64,000 nucleotides of DNA from Aralia elata (taxonomy: Eukaryota; Streptophyta; Magnoliopsida; Apiales; Araliaceae). Position 1 is the first letter of the stretch. The number at the start of each line of letters is the position of its first letter. The stretch is from NCBI GenBank assembly GCA_034770075.1, contig CM068388.1, positions 17,107,206 through 17,171,205 on the forward strand, given 5' to 3'. The position numbers were made by a program, and so were the translations under genes. Below the pieces are notes generated by a model. That model was given only the letters and a program-made list of their open reading frames with translations. It had not been told where the DNA came from and made no database searches. Positions 22,860-34,223 of the stretch are shown here, in pieces.

Positions 22860-24855
22860 AATAATGCATCAGCAATAATGGCAACAGGATTCAGTTGCAA
22901 AGCTAAATCTGCACTAATAAAGAGTCATACCCATTTGACAAAATTACAGAAAAGAGAGAGCTTTATCAGAATACAAAATTTGGGGAAATAATGTAACCAC
23001 ACACTAATCTTGATCCCACCAAACTGAAATATTACAAAGAAAAAGTAGCACCATTTATAAACATTTGAAACCTCAAATGGGGAAAACAGATAATAAAGAA
23101 ATAAAATCATTAACATCATTAAAGAAATAATACATCTTTATACACACTTGCATTTGAAGATAAGAAAAAAAAAGTAGAAGAACTTGTGAAAATGGCCACG
23201 CCCCCCAATGGATCTCAGAGAAGTGAATACAAAGAAAACCCCAATACATTGCAAGTAGAACTAATCATATATCTTTCATTGATTATGTTGAGCTCAAAGT
23301 CTCACCTGAAAATGCTCATTTTACACATGTATTCTACAAAAATTAGATACCCAAAACCCCTATATAGTCAGTAAAGTGCAGTCAGCTATTGTGACCCAAA
23401 AAAGCAGTGAGGATTCTGAAATAATGAACAAAAGCAGATGGGCAAAAAGATAAAAAACAAACAAAACTCAGTACCCACAAAACCAATAAATAGTAAAGCA
23501 TAGTAAAAACCAAAAAGAAATGTTTGAATAATTAATTTCATTTAAGTTTCAGAATTGATTGAATCTATTTCAAAGTTTCATTTTTTTGTTCTGTCAGAGT
23601 AATTTGTAAAAGTTTAACCTTCAAAGTTTCATTTATTGTTGACAGGTGTTATAGAAAGGTGTTGCCTCTTAGGCTTGCGTTGGAAATTTAGTGAAGGAAA
23701 ATATAGCAAGGATCCCTTGACATCTTAAAGTACACTTCAAAATCTTCCTTCATGTCAATATGAGTACCATAAAAGTCTTCAAGTGAAGATAACAGATGAT
23801 CTTTATAATTTTTTTTAGGATATCTTAGGTCATAATTACTATAATAACAGAAATTTCAATATATAAGTTCAATGTCAAAATGTAAAGTAATGGACACTTG
23901 ATACATGTCTAACAGTAGGTCCAATTCCATAACATATTACCTCTATGCTTCTTGCCTCGTGAAAACCACTGCACCATCTTTTAATAATTATTGTAAAGGT
24001 AAATGTTGAGAAGCTTAGGAGCATATTCAACAATCTTTTAGTATCCAAACCAATGCAAACTAATTCTGATCATGAGCAATAACATGTGATTGCAAAGTGA
24101 AATAAATTAAAGAAAAAATCCAAGGGGAAAAGGTAAGAACTTTCCCTTCAGAAACAAATTTTTCAATTAGCTTACTTTGTCCAAGAGCGTAGCTGGCAAT
24201 CATCTCTATGTAATACACATTTACTCAACCAATTCTATCCAAACAACACTTAACAATTAATAACTATTCGAGCTTCAGAATGAAGCAAATTGAAACAAAA
24301 AGATCGAACAATCAAAGAGCAATTTATTATATAAAATGCCACCGACCCCAAAAGACAAAATACTCCACATTCAAACAACTTACTTTAACCAATTCCCATT
24401 CCATCAGAAACAAACAATACTATAATCCAAAATCCAAAAAAAAACCCAACAAATTAAATAAAGTACAATCCAAAACAACTCAAAAAAGTACAAAAAACTA
24501 CACAAATACTAATCAGTAAACAAATTACATGACATAAGCATTAGAACAACCAATCACGAACACATATGAGAGAGTGTATATACATAAATCACATTAATTG
24601 AGAAAGAATAATTACCAGAGAGAGTGAAGAACGGAAAAAAGATAGAGAAAAAGCCCTAGAATTGAGTTGCTTGACTCGGGAGAGAATTTGTTGGGTTTTT
24701 TACTAATTAGTATTTGTGTTTCTCTTTGATTCTCCTTCCAATTCAGTTGTTAGCTCTAAGTATTGGCAAGTTTGGTAGGTTGAGAGAAGGAGAGGCTAAG
24801 CATGACTTTCTTTTTGGAACGAAAATCCATATCCAATTACCTTTATTTGGCTTAC
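22860..24855. other. CACTA interior, intron-like
   Basis: AT-rich DNA between two captured exons. The minus strand at about 24720-24616 looks like a transcribed 5' leader (pyrimidine-rich, CTAGGGCTTTTTCTC, ending CTCTCTG|GTAATT), possibly a noncoding exon from a second captured gene. Nothing else is recognisable. Confidence 0.4.
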
Positions 24856-25120
24856 AATGCGATTTTGAAGAAGTTTGGCGCCCTCAGCCACAGCTTGACC
24901 GGCTTGATAGACAACGGAATCGGCATAGCTCTTGACAGCACGAGTGAGGTTGTTCTTATTCCCAGCCTCCACCGCTTTATTCACCGACTCGGAGGTGGAG
25001 GCTCCGCCGTCGAGGCGTGCGCATTCACACTCGGCAGGGCGGTACTCTTAGGCGGCATTGCTGGCCAAGGAGGCGGCGACAGTAGAGAACTTGGGTGGAG
25101 ATGGTGCAGATCTAGATCTA
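24856..25120 (-). pseudogene. captured 5' coding exon, SPA15/AAF-like
   Basis: Minus-strand frame: SPPKFSTVAASLASNAA, an in-frame TAA, then EYRPAECECARLDGGASTSE and SVNKAVEAGNKNNLTRAVKS to LLQNRI, with a GTAAGC donor at 24850-24855. The exon is well conserved except for the stop codon where the family has Lys. The upstream limit is uncertain because the frame runs into a (CTAGAT)n repeat near 25108-25130; no start codon was identified. The 156-codon plus-strand frame over the same DNA is its shadow. Confidence 0.75.
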
Positions 25121-25130
25121 GATCTAGATG

Positions 25131-26435
25131 GAAGTGTTTGTTTGGTGCAGATCTAGATGGAACTCGTCATATCTATTTTTTTTTATTTTTTTTTGGTGTT
25201 TGGCAGATGAGTATGGAGAGTTGGGACACGTCATATCTCCTTGCACATCAAACCAATAACTGTCCCCTATAATTTATCATACAAACCCATTTTTTCTCAG
25301 TATCCTAATAACATTTAAATTGTATTTTATTATTAATTAGATTAAATTATATATATATATATTCTAATTATATATATTTAAATAAGTTTTCATCATTGTT
25401 CAGAAGTAGATAAGGATAATCAATGTAATAAAGTCATTTAAAGTGAAGGGTCAAAATCATTTATTATTCATCATTCGTTGAAGATATGTATATATCTATA
25501 TTATAAAGTCGACCACTTTTTAGACGGTTGCTTTTAGTGTTAATAATTAATTTGTGTAACTTTGTCACAAAAAAAATGCTCAATAACTCCATCAATAATA
25601 TTGATATTACTTATCCAAATACTTAAATTATATCATTCAGTTATTCGTAAACGTATGATTTGTACCTCTATGTAATTCTAAAAATATTTATGTATATATA
25701 TGTATACCAAATATAGTTTATAATTTTAAACTTTAGTTAATGTAATTAAAATGATTAACATGTACCTTTAATAGAATATATACTTAAAATTTTAAAAATT
25801 ATTTTATATTAATTTAATATCTATCTTTAAAATTAGAAATATTTTTGTGATAATATATCATTGATGCTCTAAGATTTACTTCAAGCAAAGTAATGAAGAA
25901 TTTTTCCCTAACAAAATAATTATCACTAATTACATATTGTGAATAAAATTTATTTCATAAATAAAAATTTTCTTCATTAGTCCCTCACAAAAAAGGCTTA
26001 TTTGGGAAGGAAACAATTCACTCACAAAATTTCCTACACAAGAGCCCCAATTTCTTATAGTGAGCACACATATGCATATACTTAAATAAATAATAAAACA
26101 AACAAGTAGAATTCAATTATGACTCAAACAAACATATAAACTTTTGAATAATTTTTAATGAAGTATGTTATTAGTAATATAATTTTACGGAAAAAACTAA
26201 AAAATATTAATAACATTTTATCGGTCCATAAAATTAAAACAAAAGATTATAACAACTTTCATTAAATTTGTTACTAATTTATTAAAGAAAAATCAAACGC
26301 AATCAATACATAACAAAATTTGGCTGAGAAAATGCCAATAGTCTGGAATGACTTATTCTTTTGGCAGTGTACTTGCAAAAATAAAAATAAAAATTAGTGT
26401 CTATCATAATTTGTTTCTTCATTATTTGTTGTTGG
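25131..26435. other. CACTA interior, AT-rich
   Basis: No gene or repeat that I can name. Contains poly-T runs near 25175-25192 and a short (TA)n near 25352. Confidence 0.5.
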
Positions 26436-26785
26436 GATAATACACTTTTTGGTCACTGTACTAGGGTCCGATTTTTATTGTGGTTACCGAAACTTTTTTT
26501 GTTACAATCGAATAATTGTACTCTCAAAAATTATAAAATGGTCATTATTTTTAATTTCCGTCCGAAAAAACAGACGGAATGCTTAAAAATTATTTAAAAA
26601 AATGTTGCTCATGAGTCTTGAACTCTAGACCTCTACACACTAGAAACCTTGTATTCCAACAAAAGCGACTGAACCAACTACCTATCATGCTAAAATTTAT
26701 GTAACACTAATATTTAAACCACCTAGCATCGTTTCTATGCATGTGAAAATGAGATAATACACTTTTTGGCCATTGTACTAGGAAT
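26436..26785 (-). repeat. possible tRNA-derived SINE-like unit with flanking direct repeats
   Basis: A roughly 32-bp direct repeat (GATAATACACTTTTTGG, then TCACTGTACTAGG) occurs at 26436 and 26753, 317 bp apart. Between them the minus strand has an A-box-like stretch (26670-26691, TAGCATGATAGGTAGTTGG) and a B-box-like GAGTTCAAGACTC (26613-26625), about 45 bp apart. This resembles a decayed tRNA-like promoter. No folded tRNA is supported. Confidence 0.35.
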
Positions 26786-26787
26786 TG

Positions 26788-27562
26788 TAATAATAATAAT
26801 AATAATAATAATTGTAATAATTATTATTGTATTAATAATAATAAATTTTAAATACTTAAAATGATAATAATAATAATAATAATAATTAAAATACCCTAAA
26901 ATAATATAAAGGAGTTACAAATTAAATACCCTAAATATAAAATTACATTCAAAGTTTTTTTAACCACTAAATAAAATTTATTTTGTTTTTTTTGTACTAG
27001 TCACGTGGGTATCAATGTTTTTCGAGTAAAATTTATAATTTTGACAGATTTTTCTTTTTATTGTTATAGGACTCGATCAAATTAAATTTAAATTTAAGAA
27101 AACCCATGGGTAAGTATAAGAATCGATCTAATAAATTACAAAGATGAGTGAACACTTTTTAGTTTCTAACATTGGTAAATGCAGGCATGCAGCAGCATGA
27201 CTTATTTCATGACTGCCAAATCTATGTTGAAATTTATATCTCAATATATCATCTTTTGTATTTTGTTCAAGTCTTAATACTAACGGGCTTTGCAGGATTA
27301 GTACCATAATAATAATAATAATTTTATTATTATTTAAAATTTTAATTATTATTATTATTTTAATTATTATCTTAATTATTTAAAACTTATTATTATTATT
27401 ACAATAATAATTATTACAATTATTATTATTGTTTATTACAATTTATTATTATTATTACAATAATAATTATTACAATTATTATTATTATTACAATAATAAT
27501 TATTACAATTATTTTAATTATTACAATAATAATTATTTTTATTATTACAATAATAATTATTT
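26788..27562. repeat. AT-rich microsatellite and minisatellite tract
   Basis: (AAT)n runs at 26788-26822 and 26866-26886. At 27305-27562 there is a nearly continuous mix of ATT repeats and units such as ACAATAATAATTATT repeated several times. Small ORFs here encode Tyr/Asn runs and are not real. Confidence 0.85.
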
Positions 27563-27965
27563 TTTCGCGGGTGGCAGCAATCCAGGCATGGTCTCATGTT
27601 GTAGGTGGGACCTGAGAAGGGGTTAAGGGGAAGGGTGGACCAAATCGCCTGATAAGTTAAAAAGCAAGCTTCTGAATCTATTTTGTGAGTTGCGGGATAA
27701 AAGGTGTTTGCCACGTGTCATTTTGCTGGAACTACTTGTTAAAACCAGAAGTTATGATTGGTTCAAGTTTTTGTTTTCTTTAGTATTGAAAATGCAGCCG
27801 GTGTTCTGTTGCTTGATTAGTGTTTTTGTTCTGTTTCAGTTTGGGCTTTACTTTGGGCTACCAATTTTATAAGCACCACCCGATCATTGTTTTATGTTAT
27901 TGGGCTCTAGTGTAGACAGTTCTTCGCCCATTTGTTTTGGGCCTCTTGTTCTCTTCGCCCATTAC
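27563..27965. promoter_or_regulatory. GC-balanced promoter-like segment in CACTA
   Basis: Composition changes sharply from the AT tract. It contains a G-box-like GCCACGTGTC near 27710 and several site-II-like TGGGCT/TGGGCC motifs (about 27842, 27855, 27900, 27939). Such motifs are common in promoters of plant housekeeping genes. This may be captured promoter DNA upstream, on the minus strand, of the SPA15/AAF-like exons. Evidence is motif-level only. Confidence 0.35.
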
Positions 27966-28379
27966 GTGGAGTTTCAATAATATGTTGACATAGTTAAACA
28001 GGTTTATTCTAATATCATCAATATTATATGTCCACAAATATGTGATAATTTTAAATTACGACAAATGTTAAAATTTATACGATAAAATAAAATAAATTAG
28101 GATGTGTCTTAATTCAAACTTATACAATTATTTTAATTATTACAATTTATTATTATTACAATTATTTTTTTATTTTTACTTTTTATAAATAAATTGAATA
28201 AATTATTTATTAGGTGATTGACATTTGAATTCGGATATTTGAATAATTTGTTTATTCGAATAAAAAATAGAAACGAATATTTTCCGCATTTGGACATAAT
28301 TTTTAAATACTAAATATGAATATTTTTTGACAATTCTCCGAATACCGAATATGGTCTTACAAAAACATGCTTATTGGGA

Positions 28380-28964
28380 TTATCTTAATTTAAGGCAACA
28401 TTTTAATAGTCGTTGCAAAAAGTTGTATAAAATATGCAACGAAAATAAAAATTGTTGCCAATAAATGTGGTCCATATTAGGCAACGAAATATAGCAACAA
28501 AAAAACTTTCGTTGCCCACGATGAGGAGAAATCAAGTGGTTAGAAATTTTGCAACGAATTTCTAACGAATTTTGTTTCCAAATTTTGCAACGACTTATGA
28601 ATTCCGTTGCAAAAAGTGAAAGCCTGACACAATCTACAACGAAGGACAAGTTTCTTTGCTAAACATACACTTTTAGCAACGACCTATAAAGTCGTTGCCT
28701 GCAAAATCATTGCTAAAGCCCCATTTTTAGCAACAAAAACAACTTTCGTTGCCCACGATGACGGGAAATCAAGTGGTCGAAAATTTTGCAACGAATTTCT
28801 AACGAAATTGTTTTCCCGCCAATGAATTAGCAACGAAATTTTGCAACGACTTATGAATTTCATTACAAAAAGTGAAAGCCTAGCACAATCTACAACGAAG
28901 GACAAATTTTGTTGCTAAACATATACTTTTAGCAACGACTTATAAAGTCGTTGCCCGAAAAATC
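28380..28964. repeat. CACTA right subterminal repeats
   Basis: Two diverged copies of a roughly 300-bp block (28380-28680 and 28684-28964). Each is packed with GCAACGAAA, TTTCGTTGC and GTCGTTGC motifs. Minus-strand frames starting MSFVVDC in each copy reflect the duplication, not genes. Confidence 0.85.
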
Positions 28965-28992
28965 GTTGCTAAAGGCCCATTTTTTTGTAGTG
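28965..28992 (-). repeat. CACTA right terminal inverted repeat
   Basis: It ends CCCATTTTTTTGTAGTG, the complement of the left terminus. Confidence 0.9.
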
Positions 28993-29771
28993 TTATTCTA
29001 CAATCAACTCTTCTTACGATACTTTAGTCACGTTGTCTTATGACTACTCAACTCAGGTGTTCCCTGATCTTTTAGCTCTTCAGGTTCTTCTTTGAACCTA
29101 ATCATTTTATCATAATCTTGTCTCATATAAATTCTCTAAACTCTAGTTGAGTTTATCCTTATCATTTATATCATTCCTATCTTATAGACACCGTCTATTT
29201 ATTAACACCATTTTTTTATTACTGGAGTCAGGTACTCCTGATTCTCATCTTTTATAACTTTTCAAGATTAATTCTTCTTTAAATCTTCTTGTTTATATAT
29301 CAATTCCTCCTTTAAGAATCTCTAACTTCATTCATATTGCTCAATATTTTATTCAAGTTTACTACTTGTCATTCTCATCTTCTTCTTATAACATTTCTAG
29401 GACTTAACTCATCTTATACATCTACATATGTGCAAAGAATCACTTCTTCATCATACGTATCCATAATTCGATACTCGGTACACATCGAGTCTCTAACAAT
29501 GTTCAATATAGTACGCTGAGTGGTTTCCCACAAACAACCAACAAACTAGTTTCCCGTCTCGTCTACACTGTCTTTCATAGCGAGTTAGATTGGTTGCTAG
29601 TTCGTATTAACCTCCGCTCTCTGAAGGAATAGTTTAGCCCAGGTACCATACATCAACCATTAAAGAGTACGATTGTACCATAATTATACATAACTTATTA
29701 TTCTCATTTTTTTTAACTCCTCACTACGATTATAGCCTAAAGTACTCCTACCTAAGGTGTATAACCTATCA
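28993..29771. other. element C internal region, right part, noncoding
   Basis: 779 bp without coding signal between the CACTA end and the PBS of element C. This would be the 5' leader of the element. Confidence 0.6.
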
Positions 29772-29783
29772 GCTTTAATACCA
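29772..29783 (-). other. element C primer-binding site
   Basis: Minus sense TGGTATTAAAGC, two bases before the LTR end. It differs by two bases from TGGTATCAGAGC, the usual complement of the initiator-Met tRNA 3' end. Confidence 0.8.
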
Positions 29784-29785
29784 AC

Positions 29786-32700
29786 TGTAACGACTCCAAA
29801 ATTTCAACAATCCAACTCTCGACATCGGTCGTTAATAATACATTAAACTTCTGTTAACTTATCATCATTTGATGACATAATCATTAAAATGTGGAATAAT
29901 TAAAAACTTTTCTATTACAAACCGTCCTCGTTCCCAAAACTTTCAACCTTTACATCTAAATATCTTAGAATCATGTTAATATTATGATTCGCCTTGTCAA
30001 ACTTATTATAAAGTTTACATCTCAATACAAACTTTACAACTCAACATAAATACATTTATCAAAATCTTAACATAGTTCAAGTAATAACTTCAACTAAAAC
30101 ATTTAATCTTCATACATCATTTTGATCCATGACATTCAAGCAGCACAAAACATTACCTTAAATCCTTAACCTGCAAAAATGGTTATTTGCAAGAATGAGC
30201 TCGACAGCTCAGCAAAATCTAACAGTTTTCATGCTTCACGTAGCACATAAACAACATGCTCATCGTATACATCATAAACATCTGCCTAAACATATCATAC
30301 ATACTATACATCATATATCAAGTAAAGATTGAGTTCCATAACTCAATCAACATTCTTTACTCAATGAATGTAGTCATAAATTGACTTTATCGTTTCATAC
30401 TTACAACATATGTAACACATCATGCTTTTTATAATCCAGATTTAAAACAGTTAATCATCAAGTTCACGTAACAAATAGGAACTGAAAGACTTGCTTGGCT
30501 CGTAGATTACCAATTACCATAAATAGCTTATAATTATCTGTACCTCACATATCCTACACAATATATAATCATGCACAACATTTATTAGTCACATAGCAAC
30601 ACTTAATATTTGTTTGTGTTAACTCTATCTTACATTCCATAACCCTTACTTACCCAATGTATAATATTCAATTAAGTTTGATCGTGTGAACTTCACCTTA
30701 CACCTCATTACTATTCTTCTTAGGCGACACTCGAAGTTCATTCAAGTGTTTAAGACTTATCAAGACTCCATATTATAAGTCTAATATTCAATAAAATTTA
30801 TTATAGTTGACTGAAACAACTTTATTTTATTACCCTTCATACATCGCTTCGTTTAACACTTATCATTTAGTTAAGTCATTAAGTTAACCTTCGTCTCATA
30901 ATCTTTTATACCTCTCTTTTAATCGACGCTTAACATACGTCTTAAACATTATAGCTTGACATTACATCATATTAGATGTATATAGTTCATTAGCCTTATA
31001 TAAGATAACATCCCACTCATGCTTTGACATAATATAAATAATTAATGTGTCTATAATTTTTCTTTTTCTTTAATCCCTCTCAACATAGATCAAATGTTTA
31101 AGGTTTGTTATGATATCATGTTACATGTTTAATTTATTAAGTTCCTTTACTAAACAATTCCTTGGACTGCACATTTAAAATTTTCATTTATGGGTCTTCT
31201 TTGGTACTGGCGCGGCCGCGCCACTTTTAACCGAGGAACGTGCGCGGCAGCGCCTATTTTAGGCTATTGTCCAGCGCGGCTACGCTGGACACCAGAGTCA
31301 AATACACAGTTCGCGAATCTTAAAATTTCAGACCAAAAACTCCCTAATTCTTCTCCCAATCAACAAATTAACCAAACCTAGACATTCTAGACTTTGTAAA
31401 AATAAAACTCAACATATGTCCAGCGATTCTAACAACTTAAACAACTTAAACAACCAATTTAGAGACTCAAAATCAAAGTTAATGCTAGTTTTTCATACTT
31501 CAACACATTTAGAGAATCTAACTCCCACGAATTCGTTATTCAACCAAATTGAACCGTTTAACTTCTATTGTTTTCATAATTTAACGTATTAACAATATTC
31601 ACCGTCAATTTCAGATTCTATACATGAATTAACCATCAATTTTGACTCCAAAATAAGCCATAATATACGTAATAAACCAAAAGTCCAATTTCCTTTTCTA
31701 ACACATGATATCCAGAATTTGATTACTAGAAACTCAATTATAAACAACTTAGAACCATTTACATATACTCAAGAACGCATATAACATATTCCTCAACTAA
31801 TTGATCATCAAAACCAATTACAGATAAGTAATATTAAGAAACTAGATTATTACCTCTTGATTCTTCTAAATGATTAGAGAAACTTTGCTTATCCTCTTCT
31901 CCCTTCTTAAATTCTCACAAGCACCTTCTTCTCAATTCCTCAGAGAATATTTCTCTCTCAAATTCTTTTTTTCTCTCTTCTTCTCTATTTTCTTAGACTT
32001 AGGAATAATAGATGCAAGTCTAATAACCGAGGAGGACATAACATATTTTTACGTGGATTATCAGTTACCAGTCAAGGGTCTCAACAGTTCGGAAAATCAA
32101 AGGTTTAGGCCATATTTGGCCAAACCCATTTAAAACTCCATTCTAATTTATTTCAATAATATTCTTATTGTAAGATACATTTGTCACACTTATATTTAAT
32201 TAAAATTATTTTCTTAATAAGTCCAATTAAACCTTACTAATAAAATTATAACTTCTATTTAATAAATCATTTTATTTAATAAACCATTAATCCTCTAATT
32301 TAATTATCCAATTAAATTAGAATATTACTCGTGTAATAAAATACGCACCAATTCTAAAATTGTTTATCATCACTTTATTTAATATTAACACACTTAATTA
32401 AATTATTCTACAATAATTTCCATCAAATATTTATTCGATAAATATTTTAATCTACGAAATCCACAATCGTATTACATTAACATGCTACATTTATATGTAA
32501 CACATTACTTTCTCATTTTATTAAAACAAATATAAATATCTTCATTTAAGTGAATTACTCTCATTATTTATGAAATTTAATTCATAACCATTCCATTGCC
32601 AACAAGGCATAATAATCAAATTATATTATTTTATAATATAATTTTCAACTTAATTAAGTTAACTAATAATATTCAGTTAATTTCCTCTTCGTAACAATTT

Positions 32701-32900
32701 CATTTAATTTCTTCAATAGATTAATTAACCATTATACCTCTTTTCCCCAATACATGAATATATAATTCTCTTCACACCAAACCACATATTTCACAATATA
32801 TAACATATATATACACATACCCAAACTCAAAACATCTCATAATAAAAATTTTATTTATTAAATTCTTATTTAATAATTTCTAAAAATTCGGGTTGTCACA
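29786..32900 (-). repeat. element C 5' LTR, full length
   Basis: 3,115 bp, TGTAACGACTCC to GGGTTGTCACA in plus reading. Its right 1.73 kb matches the truncated left LTR. The hairpin motif TGAGCT/AGCTCA is at 30189-30215. The GC palindrome TGGCGCGGCCGCGCCA is at 31208-31223. The right neighbour is the copia fragment at 32901. Confidence 0.88.
30189..30215 (-). other. LTR hairpin motif (C)
   Basis: Minus sense TTTTGCTGAGCTGTCGAGCT, then CATTCTTGC. Stem TGAGCT/AGCTCA with a 4-base loop. Same placement (about 400 bp from the sense 3' LTR end) as the hairpins in LTRs A, B and E, but no Lys-rich frame follows. A T-rich TTTTTGCAG follows instead. Confidence 0.6.
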
Positions 32901-33226
32901 AGGAGTCTCTTATTCCTTAAATGCGTAAAAGTTAAAGGGATTACATTCCACATCGTCTCTTTGAGATTGAGGGGAATGCCTTTGTGGCTGATACACAGGA
33001 TGATGAGGAACCTCGATCTTATCGAGATGCTCTATCATCTGCTATAAGCGATAAGTGGATGATTGCAATGGAAGAAGAGATGGAGTCCATGAGGACTAAT
33101 CAAGTCTGTGACTTGGTTGACCTTCCACGAGAGCGAAAGGTTAGTTGGAATAAATTGGTTCTTAAAGTCAAACGCAAGGCAGATGGTTCCATTGAACGGT
33201 ACAAAGCTCGTCTTGTAGCCAAGGGC
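32901..33226 (+). pseudogene. Ty1/copia reverse transcriptase, 5' piece
   Basis: The plus-strand frame 32984-33226 carries EPRSYRDALSSAISDKWMIA, MEEEMESMRTNQVCDLVDLP and RYKARLVAKG, the N-terminal part of a Ty1/copia reverse transcriptase domain. It is interrupted after VAKG by element B (duplicated target AGGGC, 33222-33226) and continues at 62973 with YTQ. The left border coincides with the end of element C. Upstream gag, protease and integrase are not in the window. Confidence 0.93.
33222..33226. repeat. element B left target-site duplication AGGGC
   Basis: Identical to 62968-62972. Joining the flanks restores a continuous copia reading frame across the target. Confidence 0.95.
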
Positions 33227-33442
33227 TGTGACGCCCTCAAATTCGGGTACTTAAAACTCGTACTTGGTGCTACACGATACCATTCATACAAACTGCTTAT
33301 AATAAAAGATAGTAATAAAGATAATAATAATTATTACATCAGAGGTATCTATCCCAGGTACGACGACCTTTAGTATCTTTATTACATGATAGATATTGTA
33401 TTTATAAAACAAAAGTCTATCTATTACAACAGCCATTGTTAA

Positions 33443-33555
33443 CTACTCGTGTAGCTTTCCCTTGCCTTTGTACTTTCCAGACCCTTCTACGCGTTCTGAT
33501 TTAGCTGAAAACATTTATATTCAAAACAAGAATGAGCATTCAATTGCTCAGCAAG
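33443..33555 (-). other. LTR hairpin and Lys/Gly-rich micro-ORF (B left)
   Basis: Hairpin stem TGAGCA/TGCTCA at 33526-33555, then a 23-codon frame from ATG at 33514 to TAG at 33443. It starts MFSAKSERV and ends GSGKYKGKGKLHE. The length is identical to the frame in LTR E, although the DNA differs at many third positions. Confidence 0.6.
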
Positions 33556-33959
33556 TAATAATAGTTGATCAACAACGTATATCAAGAAATAAATGTTTTC
33601 TATGAAATATTCTTTGATAGCAGAATAAATATTGTAAAGCATCTGAACAATTCTTAAACAATAGTATGACTCGTTTATATTTTTAAAATGATATACTGAC
33701 TTCTGATACTGAGTGGTCACAAGACCATGAACTTTTATTTTTCTTTTCTTGAAAAGGTTCTATCAGAAAACCATCTGTGAACCGTCTGGTCTTACGGGCA
33801 CGGTGGGTGATCAATCCGTTATACCCTGTATTGATCAATACTATCTATAGAACAACACTTGTGTTCATCGTCACCGTCCCCAGGACGCAACATAAATTTT
33901 TCCCAAGTTAGGGATGTTCGACTCAGTCTAGAGTCCAACCCAAAAACAAAATGGATGGA

Positions 33960-33964
33960 CAACT
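33960..33964. repeat. element A left target-site duplication CAACT
   Basis: Identical to 47491-47495. The unoccupied site is visible in the other LTR of B near 60471-60475 (GGACAACTTTATC). Confidence 0.97.
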
Positions 33965-34223
33965 TGTGACGCCCCCAAATTCGGGTCTCCAAATACCCGG
34001 ATCTGGTCATCACGATCCAACACAATCTTCACCTTTAACAACATATGATATCTAAAAGTGCGGAATATAATAAACATAAGTTGTTCATTTAAGGTGTTAC
34101 TAGTCCCAGAATACAATTAACCTTAATCAAGTACATCAACCATACCCTAAGTAACTGTTAGGGGTTTAAATTACATGAACAGTAATTAAATTACACATGA
34201 TTATAAAGTCTGCTACAAGGGAT

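Larger units (their letters stand above)
18684..28992. mobile_element. CACTA (En/Spm-type) transposon, non-autonomous
   Basis: The 5' end is CACTACAAAAAAATGGG and the 3' end is its exact complement. The terminal inverted repeat extends to 28 bp with two mismatches. Both ends hold dense arrays of GCAACGAAA/TTTCGTTGC subterminal motifs in both orientations, as expected for CACTA transposase-binding regions. The flanks are TAA on the left and TTA on the right, so the 3-bp target duplication is imperfect. The 10.3 kb contain no recognisable transposase; instead there are exons of a SPA15/AAF-like plant gene. It sits in the internal region of element C and is therefore younger than C. Confidence 0.88.
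14734..32900 (-). mobile_element. element C: non-coding LTR retrotransposon (LARD-like)
   Basis: Direct repeats at 14734-16504 and 31170-32900 are copies of one LTR in minus sense. A PPT lies at 16505-16530 and a tRNA-iMet-type PBS complement at 29772-29783. Removing the CACTA insertion (18684-28992) leaves about 3.0 kb of internal DNA with no gag or pol, so the element must have depended on others. The left (3') LTR is cut at 14734 and fused to element D, so its outer TSD cannot be checked. The right flank is the copia fragment. C, B, A and E share LTR sequence motifs and probably belong to related chromovirus families. Confidence 0.8.
33227..33964 (-). repeat. element B 3' LTR, outer part
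   Basis: Matches 59750 to about 60474. It starts TGTGACGCCCTC and is cut at 33964 by element A. It holds the hairpin at 33526-33555 and the micro-ORF at 33443-33514. The rest of this LTR resumes at 47496. Confidence 0.95.

Noticed and set aside
24802..25272. 156-codon plus-strand ORF
   Set aside because: It is antisense to the captured exon, whose protein is recognisable on the minus strand.
27429..27626. Tyr/Asn-rich small protein
   Set aside because: Translation of the ATT/AAT microsatellite.
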